The notes under the pieces were generated by a model. That model was given only the letters and a program-made list of their open reading frames with translations. It was not told where the DNA came from and searched no databases. Positions 8,306 to 15,398 of a DNA stretch of 32,075 nucleotides are shown here, piece by piece; the first letter of the stretch is position 1, and each line of letters begins with the position of its first letter. Made by a program: the position numbers and the translations under genes. The DNA is from Alphaproteobacteria bacterium (GTDB lineage Bacteria; Pseudomonadota; Alphaproteobacteria; Caulobacterales; Parvularculaceae). Where the stretch lies: NCBI GenBank assembly GCA_030426465.1, contig JAUHYK010000052.1, forward strand, positions 1 to 32,075, in the 5' to 3' direction.

Positions 8306-8740
8306 ATGACGAAACCAGAACTCGGCGTGAAGCGCGACTGCCCCGAATGCGGCGCCCGCTTTTACGACCTCAACAAAGATCCGGCGCATTGCCCCAAATG
8401 CGACCACGAATTCACCCCCGAAGCGCTGTTAAAGCCGCGCCGCTCCCGCAAGGAGGACGAAGGGGACAAGACAACTGAAGCCGCAAAGCCCACTGAAAAA
8501 GAAACCACCCTCGAAAACGCCGAGAAAGAAAAACGCGCGCCCAAATCCAATCGCCGCCCGGCCCTCGATGAGGACAAGGATGACGAAGACGACGATGATG
8601 ATGAACTGGCGGGCATCGCGGACATCGACGTCGATCTCGACGACGATGACGACGAAGAGAGCAATGACAGCCTGCTCGACGACGACGACGATGACGATGT
8701 GACCGGCATGGTCAAAAAAGCTGGTGACGACAACGACTAG
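8306..8740 (+). CDS. TIGR02300 family protein (zinc-ribbon, FYDLN motif, acidic tail)
   Basis: A small alphaproteobacterial protein family of unknown function. The ATG at 8306 starts a 144-residue product. Residues 11–35 form a likely zinc ribbon with CPEC and CPKC knuckles flanking the eponymous FYDLN motif. A basic/charged middle follows, and the last ~55 residues are dominated by Asp runs (DDDDDE, DDDDDDD). Longer upstream in-frame starts run into the aroA promoter region and are unlikely. The acidic tail is encoded by GAC/GAT triplets, a slippage-prone tract. It lies divergent from aroA, the position I recall for this family in many alphaproteobacteria. Nucleic-acid or protein-partner binding is only a guess from the ribbon. 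Confidence 0.88.
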   Translation: MTKPELGVKRDCPECGARFYDLNKDPAHCPKCDHEFTPEALLKPRRSRKEDEGDKTTEAAKPTEKETTLENAEKEKRAPKSNRRPALDEDKDDEDDDDDELAGIADIDVDLDDDDDEESNDSLLDDDDDDDVTGMVKKAGDDND

Positions 8741-8793
8741 AGCCCTTTGAGGTTTATGCAACAAACCCAGCCGGCTCTAAATTCTAGCGCTGG

Positions 8794-8839
8794 CGCATTT
8801 TCTTAACGCGATCCGGACCCCGCTTCGTTTGAAAATGCG
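8794..8839. repeat. Possible REP-like intergenic palindrome
   Basis: The 9-base arms CGCATTTTC (8794–8802) and GAAAATGCG (8831–8839) are exact complements, separated by a 28-base GC-rich centre containing GCGATCCGGACCCCG. The wording resembles short palindromic elements repeated between genes in alphaproteobacterial genomes (GCATTTTC…CCGG…CCACTT…GAAAATGC type). That resemblance is from memory, and no second copy was seen in this window. It lies between the TIGR02300 gene and tRNA-Ala and has no T-tract, so it is a poor terminator. Confidence 0.4.
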
Positions 8840-8963
8840 TCAGATAACGGCGAAAAATCGTCTTGCATCAGTGGAACGGCGTCGCTAGGTTCCGCTGCCC
8901 GCGCGCCCGGTAAAGGGAGCGCAACACCGAGGAGCGCACCCCAACCGCGCTCAACATGGCATC

Positions 8964-9039
<76 letters not shown>

Positions 9040-9139
9040 TTTCTCCTAAAATCGAACCGTCCTTGTAAATTTCACTTTTCGGACAAAGCTCGAACAGGTT
9101 CGTTGTTTCTTCAGTCCCCTATTTCTGTAAGATCACACC

Positions 9140-9793
9140 ATGACAGATCACACTGCAGCCGAACCTGAAGTAAAATACCTGTTCCCGACGCCAGTTGTAA
9201 CGACGACGCTCGCCAATGCGGACATATTGAACGCTGACCTTCGAGCTGTCATCGAAGCCAGACGCGCGGATAATACAGGCGTCATGCGCTCCAACATTCT
9301 CGGCTGGCATTCCGATACAGAAATGCTGCGCTGGGGCGGCGAGCCCGCTAAAGCGCTAGCGCTTGAATGCTTGCGTGTCTGCGCGGCGCGCACTGACGAT
9401 CCGAAAATGCAGGGCGGACAGCCGCGGTTCGAATTCGGCATGGATATGTGGGCGAACATCTCGCCGCCCGGGGCGTCAAACCAAGTGCATTCGCATCCCG
9501 GCGCGTTGTGGTCCGCAGTTTATTATGTGGATGACGGCGGCGACACCGACGCATCGCTCGTCCTTCTTGATCCTAACTATCCGCTGAACCGCATGTATGC
9601 GCCGGATTTACGCTTTGTCGGCAAGGATGGTGAAACATTTCCAACACAGCAGATGTTTGAGCCGACGCCAGGGCGGCTCGTCGTTTTTCCGTCATGGCTG
9701 TCGCATTCCGTACGCCCGTCAAAGGGGTCGCGTGATCGCATTTCCATCGCCATGAACATTATGACGATCCCGGTCAGACCGGGTGCACGATAG
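9140..9793 (+). CDS. Putative 2-oxoglutarate/Fe(II) oxygenase (TIGR02466-like)
   Basis: A small cupin-fold dioxygenase of unknown substrate. The 217-residue product shows the features I associate with TIGR02466 proteins: an N-terminal LFPTPV motif, NQVHSHPGALWSAVYYV around 114–130 (candidate iron ligands His117 and His119), LLDPN near 142–146, and a C-terminal PGRLVVFPSWLSHSVRP with His189 and an RISIAMN segment (Arg200 as likely 2-oxoglutarate carboxylate ligand). Which of the His/Asp residues bind iron is inference. The start has only a weak ribosome site. It lies 100 bases after tRNA-Ala and converges on the TadE-like gene with 8 bases between stop codons. Similar proteins occur in phages and bacteria, so recent transfer cannot be excluded, though base composition matches the neighbours. 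Confidence 0.8.
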   Translation: MTDHTAAEPEVKYLFPTPVVTTTLANADILNADLRAVIEARRADNTGVMRSNILGWHSDTEMLRWGGEPAKALALECLRVCAARTDDPKMQGGQPRFEFGMDMWANISPPGASNQVHSHPGALWSAVYYVDDGGDTDASLVLLDPNYPLNRMYAPDLRFVGKDGETFPTQQMFEPTPGRLVVFPSWLSHSVRPSKGSRDRISIAMNIMTIPVRPGAR

Positions 9794-9801
9794 ACGCATC
9801 A

Positions 9802-10383
9802 TCAACTGGTGCAGTTTAACCGGCTTGTGCAAAGCTGGACACGTACAGAACGGCGCGGCCAGCGCGACGCCGAGTTTTCGAAGTTGATGGGCGGGATGAC
9901 CATTTTCGAAATCGCCGAACTGTAGGTGTAGGAGATTTCCGCAACAAGAATGGATGCGCCGGGATCAATCAGCGTCGCCGAAGGGAGCGCGTTGAACGCG
10001 GCTCCCTCCGCATAGGGCTCACCGCCATTATTATCGCGGCTCCAATGCACAATTGGGTCGCCGTCAGGGTCGGTGATAACGCTGACAAGGCGGATAACCA
10101 TAGGGGCGCCGCTGTCATCGACGATCTGGGCGACACCGCTAAAAAGATCGTCGGCGTCAGAGGTCAAAAGATTTTTTTCCTGCGACGCCAGATCGGCGAG
10201 AGTGTTCACGGCGAGCGCCACCTGCCGGCTGCGCGCCAACGCGTCAGCGCTCTCGACAACGCCAAAAAAGAGCAGAATCAACACTGGCGCGACAAAGGCG
10301 AACTCCATCGCCGCAATACCGGAGCGGCAGGCGCGCCACCCCCGAAGGAGGCTCGTAAAGTTATATTTCCACCGCAACATCAT
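9802..10383 (-). CDS. TadE-like pseudopilin protein
   Basis: The 193-residue product has a short basic N-terminus (residues 1–20), then GIAAMEFAFVAPVLILLFFGVVE, the TadE-type hydrophobic helix with the Glu that marks type IV pilin-like processing (GxxAxEFAxxAP), and a ~150-residue periplasmic part with two C-terminal cysteines. TadE/TadF/TadG proteins are minor pseudopilins of the Flp/Tad adhesion pilus. Its ATG overlaps the stop of the next gene upstream as ATGA, so the pair is translationally coupled. No TadA, TadB/C, CpaB or Flp pilin gene is present in the window, so the pair stands apart from a tad locus here. It lacks the vWA domain of TadG. Confidence 0.82.
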   Translation of the reverse strand: MMLRWKYNFTSLLRGWRACRSGIAAMEFAFVAPVLILLFFGVVESADALARSRQVALAVNTLADLASQEKNLLTSDADDLFSGVAQIVDDSGAPMVIRLVSVITDPDGDPIVHWSRDNNGGEPYAEGAAFNALPSATLIDPGASILVAEISYTYSSAISKMVIPPINFENSASRWPRRSVRVQLCTSRLNCTS

Positions 10384-10928
10384 GACCCTGAGAACGGTTC
10401 GTTACGGAAGATCGAAACGGAAACGATTTTTCGTTCACCATGCGCGGTTTGCGCGAGGTTCAAGCCAAGCCCGGGATTAATGGGCTCATAAAGAAAACAA
10501 ATCCGCACACGAATAATGTCGCGCTGCGCCCCAAAGTCACCCGTTGTATATTGTGCGCCAGCGATACTCGGATCATCCCTGTCCCTGCATACCGGCTCGG
10601 ACAGATCGTTTGCGAGCGCGGCGAAATCAGAAAATTTTGAAATATCAATGGTCAGCTTGTCTTCACAATCGCCAAACGCACTGACAACACCGCAAATCTC
10701 GTCGAAAAAGGCGTCCGCTGACATGTCGCCATTTTGCGCCTGCCCCGTTCGGATCAGCCGTGCTGCGTTCCCGGTCGCCTGCTGCACAGACGTCGTAACA
10801 AAGAAATACCAGCCCGCTTCGAAGATCGAAAAAATAAGCGCAAGCAAAATGGGCGCAACGATAGCGAACTCAACCGCCGTCGACCCCTTACGGTTTGCGA
10901 CCCACGCTCTTGCCGTTCTTAAAGGCAT
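10380..10928 (-). CDS. TadE-like pseudopilin protein
   Basis: The 182-residue partner of the downstream gene. A basic N-terminus (RTARAWVANRKGS) is followed by TAVEFAIVAPILLALIFSIFEAGW, the classical TadE segment with Glu after the processing motif, and a ~140-residue soluble domain with Cys residues in its middle and end that could form disulfides. Role: probable minor subunit or assembly factor of a Tad/Flp pilus (family knowledge; no direct evidence here). It is first of a two-gene unit, overlapping the second by four bases. The 159 bases upstream also hold the terminator of the neighbouring YbjN-like gene. Confidence 0.85.
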   Translation of the reverse strand: MPLRTARAWVANRKGSTAVEFAIVAPILLALIFSIFEAGWYFFVTTSVQQATGNAARLIRTGQAQNGDMSADAFFDEICGVVSAFGDCEDKLTIDISKFSDFAALANDLSEPVCRDRDDPSIAGAQYTTGDFGAQRDIIRVRICFLYEPINPGLGLNLAQTAHGERKIVSVSIFRNEPFSGS

Positions 10929-11029
10929 TTCCCGCCCGAAACATACAACGCCAGGCGCAACGGTAGCGCCTGCAATCTATCGTTAAGAAATAGAATGGCG
11001 CCGTTAAAGAAGGATCAGCAAACATGCTT

Positions 11030-11064
11030 AACAAAAAAGAAAAAGCGCCCGTGAAGGGCGCTTT
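11030..11064 (-). terminator. Terminator of the YbjN-like gene
   Basis: A perfect 9-bp inverted repeat (AAAGCGCCC at 11042–11050 and GGGCGCTTT at 11056–11064) with loop GTGAA. Minus-strand transcription then meets a T-rich tract (A-rich 11031–11044 on the plus strand). Confidence 0.9.
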
Positions 11065-11087
11065 CTCAAAACAGCAAGAACGCAGGT

Positions 11088-11813
11088 CTAATCGAGTTTG
11101 TTCTGAATTTTGTTGCGCGGCGCACTCTCATCCTTGAGGAGAAGACGGATCATCTCCGCCCCCTGCTCGAAACCGTCGCGATGCGCATCGGCCTGCATCG
11201 ACATGGCGGTGTCAACGCCGGTGAAGTGGCTAAGACCCTGACGGTTAAGCGAAGATGAGGATAGGTCGTCCGCATAGCCTTCAAGGCTCACCGTCTGGTG
11301 CGCATTGGCGAGCTCACTAACGAACATTTCCGCAAGCCCGAGGAAGTTAATCACCGAAGAGGCGATATTGCCGCGCGGGATGCCGTAGTCTGCGATATCG
11401 TAACGGCTCACATAAGCGGCGCCGTTTTGATCGATACCTGCAGTGCCGAACGGATAGCGCACGTTGAAAGCCTGCACCGTCTGCGGATTGGCGTTGGCGT
11501 CTGAGAAAAACGTCACGGCCTGCATACCGGAGCATTCTGCGCCGTTGCACACCGTGAAAAACAGAATGAACTGCATGGAACCGCTGGCGGCGTGAATATA
11601 TTGCGCGCCGTTGTCGAGTTGGCGAACCTGCCATGGCATGCCCAGCTCGTTAAGGACGGGCCCGACCGTCTGAACGCTGAATTTGCGAACCACAGTTTCC
11701 GGATTGGACAGGCTCGACCCAGTGGCGCCCATCTCGTTTTGCGCGGATGCGCTGGAAACGCCGACCGTCATCGCCATCGCCGCTGCGCCCAAAATAGTGG
11801 TAATCTTTTTCAT
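11088..11813 (-). CDS. Secreted YbjN-domain protein
   Basis: The 241-residue product has a clear signal peptide (KK then a hydrophobic core, cleavage probably after SASA at residue 24). Residues ~40–165 resemble the YbjN domain, with a LGMPWQVRQLDNG start, a central FFTVCNGAECSGMQ strand pair with two cysteines, FNVRYPFGTAGIDQNG, and a helix ending in LGLAEMF. YbjN-like proteins have a type III secretion chaperone-like fold; their function in the periplasm is not established. The C-terminal ~60 residues are charged and predicted helical. Start at 11813 follows a good AGAGGGG site. Single gene, ending at its own terminator. Confidence 0.75.
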   Translation of the reverse strand: MKKITTILGAAAMAMTVGVSSASAQNEMGATGSSLSNPETVVRKFSVQTVGPVLNELGMPWQVRQLDNGAQYIHAASGSMQFILFFTVCNGAECSGMQAVTFFSDANANPQTVQAFNVRYPFGTAGIDQNGAAYVSRYDIADYGIPRGNIASSVINFLGLAEMFVSELANAHQTVSLEGYADDLSSSSLNRQGLSHFTGVDTAMSMQADAHRDGFEQGAEMIRLLLKDESAPRNKIQNKLD

Positions 11814-11957
11814 GACCCCTCTTCCCCTGTAAAAACTCGCGCCGGCCCTCCCCGGCGAACCTTAACCTTAGGCGAAAAGAGCCCGGACGGCCAGATGCGT
11901 GTTTTCCCACTGATTTCGGGTGACTTTCTGTCCTAGGCGTGGTTTACGCGGGCCCTT

Positions 11958-13442
11958 ATGGAAAAAAGACCGTTTTCAGGACCGAAAAAGCGCGATGACG
12001 CTCGTCGCGGCAAGACCGACCGGCCGTTTGACAAGGCTCGTCCTAAACGCCGCCGCGATGATGATGAGCGTTCTGACGAGGGACGCCCGGACAAGCGCGA
12101 CGCGGGAGAGCGCACCCGTCCGCTTTCCACCATGCCAGGCGTTGAGGCGCGTCGTGCGGTCCTGGAAATTCTCGACCGCGTCAATGAAGGCGCAACGCTT
12201 GACGACGCCATCGCCCGGACGCGGCCCTTTGAACATCTCGAAGGCCCTGACCGCAGCTTCGCCCGGCTGCTGGCCACCGTCACCCTGCGCCGCCGAGGCG
12301 CTATCGATCACTTGCTCGGAACCTGGCTTGACCGGCCCCTGCCGAAGAAGTCCGCGCGCGTAATGGATATTCTGCGCCTCGCCGCCGCACAGCTGTTGAT
12401 CCTCGAAACCCCGGCGCACGCTGCGGTCGCCACATCCGTTGAGCTCGCCAATGAGCGCGGAGAAACCGCGGGCTACGCCTCGCTCATCAACGCCATCTCA
12501 CGAAAAATTTCGGCCGCTGGCGTTGAAGCGTTTCAAAAAATCCCTGCGCGCACCGACACGCCGTCATGGATGTGGCGCGCCTGGGAGCGCAGCTACGGCC
12601 CCCATGGCGCCAAGGCCATCGCCGAAGCCCATCGCGGCACGCCGCCGCTTGATCTCACTTTCAGGCCTTCCGAGAACCTTGACGAGTGGGCCGCGCGCCT
12701 GACCGAAGCCGGACATGAAACGACGCTCCTTTCCCCGGCGACGCTGCGCCTTGCCAAAGTGAGCGATGTCACGGCGCTGCCGGGTTTTGAGGACGGCGCC
12801 TGGTGGGTGCAGGATCTCGCGGCAAGCCTGCCGGTCCGGCTCCTGGGCGACGTCGCCGGAAAGATTGTTTTCGACCTTTGCGCCGCGCCCGGCGGCAAAA
12901 CGCTGCAACTCGCGGCGGCCGGCGCAAAAGTGACGGCTGTCGATAAATCTCCCGCCCGCATGGAGCGCGTCAGCGAAAATCTTCTGCGCACAAAACTCAC
13001 CGCCAATATCATCGAGGATGACGCCCTGCGCTTCAAGCCGGAGGAAAAAGCCGACATGATCCTGCTCGATGCCCCCTGCACGGCGACCGGCACGATCAGG
13101 CGCCATCCGGACATTCCGTGGTCGAAAGGCGAAACCGCCCTCACTGCCCTCGCCGAGCTACAAGGCAAGATGATCGACCATGCGCTGAAAAACCTCCTCA
13201 AGCCCGGCGGGCTTCTCGTCTATTGCGTCTGCTCGCTCCAGCGCGAAGAAGGCGAGGCCCAGGCGAAAGCGGCCCTGGCGCGCCATGACAATCTAGAGCG
13301 CATCGCGATCATGGCGGACGAAATCGGCGGCTATGAGAAGGCTGTCACCCGCGACGGCGACCTCAGAACCCTGCCCTCCATGCTCGGGGAAAAGGGCGGC
13401 ATGGACGGCTTCTTCGCGGCCCGGTTCTGCTGGAATGGCTGA
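11958..13442 (+). CDS. rsmB: 16S rRNA (cytosine-C5) methyltransferase, RsmB family
   Basis: Transfers a methyl group from S-adenosylmethionine to a cytosine of 16S rRNA (C967 in E. coli). The 494-residue product has a highly charged, basic N-terminal extension (residues 1–57). A NusB-like RNA-binding domain (about 60–190) follows, then the Rossmann methyltransferase: CAAPGGKT at 308–315 binds the cofactor, DAPCTATG at 371–378 carries Cys374, and CVCSLQREEGE carries Cys425, the two cysteines of the RNA m5C catalytic pair. The RsmB assignment rests on the fused NusB domain; other Nol1/Nop2/Sun enzymes lack it. The ribosome site at 11958 is weak, and Met59 (12132) could be an alternative start that would drop the basic tail. 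Confidence 0.93.
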   Translation: MEKRPFSGPKKRDDARRGKTDRPFDKARPKRRRDDDERSDEGRPDKRDAGERTRPLSTMPGVEARRAVLEILDRVNEGATLDDAIARTRPFEHLEGPDRSFARLLATVTLRRRGAIDHLLGTWLDRPLPKKSARVMDILRLAAAQLLILETPAHAAVATSVELANERGETAGYASLINAISRKISAAGVEAFQKIPARTDTPSWMWRAWERSYGPHGAKAIAEAHRGTPPLDLTFRPSENLDEWAARLTEAGHETTLLSPATLRLAKVSDVTALPGFEDGAWWVQDLAASLPVRLLGDVAGKIVFDLCAAPGGKTLQLAAAGAKVTAVDKSPARMERVSENLLRTKLTANIIEDDALRFKPEEKADMILLDAPCTATGTIRRHPDIPWSKGETALTALAELQGKMIDHALKNLLKPGGLLVYCVCSLQREEGEAQAKAALARHDNLERIAIMADEIGGYEKAVTRDGDLRTLPSMLGEKGGMDGFFAARFCWNG

Positions 13443-13618
13443 CTGGTCGGATAAATCGTTAAAAATTAAACAGTTAAGCGCCGAGCAGAAGAGCCAAAAT
13501 CGACCAAAATCGGACCTGGCGCCTCTTGATCGCAGCCCCAAGGCCCCCGATATTACGCCCTGACCTCCGTGGGGCGAAAATCCTGGCGGAATCGATGAAA
13601 CGAAAGGATCAACGTCAC

Positions 13619-14347
13619 ATGAACGACTCTCGCAGACAATTCGGCAGCGCCGTCCCGCATACCGGAGGCGTCGCCATCGATCAGGGCCTGCGCCAGTACA
13701 TGCTCGGCGTTTACAACTATATGGCGCTCGGCGTCGCGGCCACAGGCCTCTTTTCAATGCTCGTTGCAAGTAACGAAGCGCTGGTGCGAACTATCATGAG
13801 CGGACCGCTGATGTTGGTCGGCTTCTTCGGGATTTTGGGTATGGGCATGATGGCCCCTCGGATCATCATGAACGGCTCCAAGGCCGCTGCGCACGCTATG
13901 TTCTGGGCCTACGCTGCGCTCTGGGGCATCATGATCGCGCCTATGCTCTACATGTTCCAGCAGCAAGGCGCTGCGGTTGAGATCTATCGTGCATTCTTCA
14001 TTACGGCTTCCGTCTTTGGCTCATTAAGCCTCTGGGGCTATACGACCAAGAAGGATATCAGCGGTTGGGCCCCTATTCTTGGCGCAGGCCTGATCGGCGT
14101 GATCGTTGTCATGCTGCTCAACTTTTTCTTTTTCAAAAGCACGATGGGCAGTCTGCTGACATCAAGCGCTGTCGTTGTTTTGGTTTCAGCGTTGACTGCC
14201 TATGAAACGCAGATGATCAAGTCTCTTTACCGCGAAGGCAGCGCCATGAATGGGCGCACAGCGATCTTTGGCGCCTTCGCGCTTTACGGCTCCTTCGTCA
14301 CGCTCTTCGTGCATATTCTCAATATTCTCGGGATCATGCGCGACTAA
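13619..14347 (+). CDS. Bax inhibitor-1/YccA family membrane protein
   Basis: The ATG at 13619, with AAAGGA upstream, gives 242 residues, the normal length; the open frame extends further but without a better start. About seven hydrophobic segments alternate with short loops (around 33–52, 58–76, 89–107, 115–135, 145–165, 170–190 and 210–235). The end YGSFVTLFVHILNILGI matches bacterial BI-1 proteins, as does the YETQMIKSLY motif with Glu and Asp/Asn residues near the last helices. Bacterial relatives include YbhL, YccA (an FtsH modulator) and the YetJ calcium channel; which role applies cannot be read from sequence. The next base features are a strong terminator, so this is probably a single-gene unit. 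Confidence 0.92.
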   Translation: MNDSRRQFGSAVPHTGGVAIDQGLRQYMLGVYNYMALGVAATGLFSMLVASNEALVRTIMSGPLMLVGFFGILGMGMMAPRIIMNGSKAAAHAMFWAYAALWGIMIAPMLYMFQQQGAAVEIYRAFFITASVFGSLSLWGYTTKKDISGWAPILGAGLIGVIVVMLLNFFFFKSTMGSLLTSSAVVVLVSALTAYETQMIKSLYREGSAMNGRTAIFGAFALYGSFVTLFVHILNILGIMRD

Positions 14348-14368
14348 AAGCGCTCACTTCTCAAAGAC

Positions 14369-14399
14369 AAAAGCCCCGCTTCGGCGGGGCTTTTTCTTT
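14369..14399 (+). terminator. Intrinsic terminator after the Bax inhibitor-1 gene
   Basis: A perfect 11-bp stem (AAAAGCCCCGC at 14369–14379 and GCGGGGCTTTT at 14384–14394) capped by a TTCG tetraloop and followed by a T-run. Confidence 0.96.
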
Positions 14400-14451
14400 A
14401 CAGGGGCGGATGAAGGCGGGAAGATCGCGTCACACAAAAGGAGACGCTCAA

Positions 14452-15315
14452 ATGACCACTCTGCCGACGCCGCTTGTCTCGACGGACTGGCTCGCGGACA
14501 ATCTCAACGCGCCGGATCTTGTCATTCTCGACTGTACAACCATACAGGAAGCAACGCCCGACGGGTCCTACGCATTTGCTCCGGGAAAAGACGCCTACGC
14601 CAAAGGCCATATCCCGGGCGCGGTATTCTGCAATGTTCTCGAATCCCTCGCCGACAAGGACGATCCCCGGCCGCTAATGATGCCGAAACCGCAGGCCATC
14701 AAACAGGCGATGGAAGCGCTCGGCATCGGCGATGACACAAGCGTCGTTGTCTATGACCGCGGCAATCACGCTTGGGCGGCCCGCGTCTGGTGGAGCCTGA
14801 AAACCCATGGCTTTGACAAGGCAGCCGTCCTCAATGGCGGCTGGATGAAATGGACGGCGGAAGACCGCCCGGTCTCGACCGACATACCTTCCATCAAGCC
14901 CGCCTCCTTCATGCCCAACCATCAGCCGCAGCGTATCGTGACGAAAGAGGATGTGCTGGCGGCGATAAGAAGCAACGCGAAAACGCTCATTCATTCCCTG
15001 TCCCGAGAAGAATTCACCGGCGAAAAGCAAGTCATGCCAAGACCCGGCCGCATCGCGAACAGCGTCAACGCGCCGGCCAACGCCCTGATCGATCCCGCAA
15101 ACGGCGCCTATAAGAATAAGGACGCGCTATTGGCGCATTTCAAACAAGCCGGCGTCAGGCCTGACCGGCCCGCTATCACCTATTGCGGCGGGGGCGTCGC
15201 CGCCTGTTCCAACGCGTTGGCGTTGACCCTGCTCGGATTTGATGATGTCGCCGTTTATGACGGATCGCTAGCCGAGTGGACCGCCGCCCCCGACGCCCCC
15301 ATGGAAACGGGATAG
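14452..15315 (+). CDS. sseA: 3-mercaptopyruvate sulfurtransferase (two-domain rhodanese)
   Basis: Transfers sulfur from 3-mercaptopyruvate (or thiosulfate) to cyanide or thiol acceptors via a cysteine persulfide. ATG at 14452 has an AAAGGAGA site, giving 287 residues, the length of SseA. The N-terminal rhodanese domain (about 8–140) has GHIPGAVFCN and VVVYDRG, and lacks a catalytic Cys. The C-terminal domain carries the active-site loop CGGGVAA with Cys245. This is closer to the CGSGVTA loop of mercaptopyruvate sulfurtransferases than to CRKGVTA of thiosulfate sulfurtransferases, which decides the call. The second domain has GRIANSVNAP in place of GHIPGA. It lies between two strong terminators, so it is probably transcribed alone or with the TPR gene downstream. 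Confidence 0.9.
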   Translation: MTTLPTPLVSTDWLADNLNAPDLVILDCTTIQEATPDGSYAFAPGKDAYAKGHIPGAVFCNVLESLADKDDPRPLMMPKPQAIKQAMEALGIGDDTSVVVYDRGNHAWAARVWWSLKTHGFDKAAVLNGGWMKWTAEDRPVSTDIPSIKPASFMPNHQPQRIVTKEDVLAAIRSNAKTLIHSLSREEFTGEKQVMPRPGRIANSVNAPANALIDPANGAYKNKDALLAHFKQAGVRPDRPAITYCGGGVAACSNALALTLLGFDDVAVYDGSLAEWTAAPDAPMETG

Positions 15316-15398
15316 ACTGTCGTAAAAGTGAGACCGGCTGAAGCGAATGTCATCGCTTGCGATTTGCCGGCGTCAGGCAGCGCCCGTAAAAGGTGGTT

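Noticed and set aside
12564-13201. Minus-strand open frames opposite rsmB
   Set aside because: Arg/Gly/Ser-rich antisense shadows of the methyltransferase domain.
13455-13480. TTAA-rich stretch upstream of the Bax inhibitor-1 gene as a CtrA operator
   Set aside because: The three TTAA words are spaced by 3, 4 and 11 bases, not the required 7.
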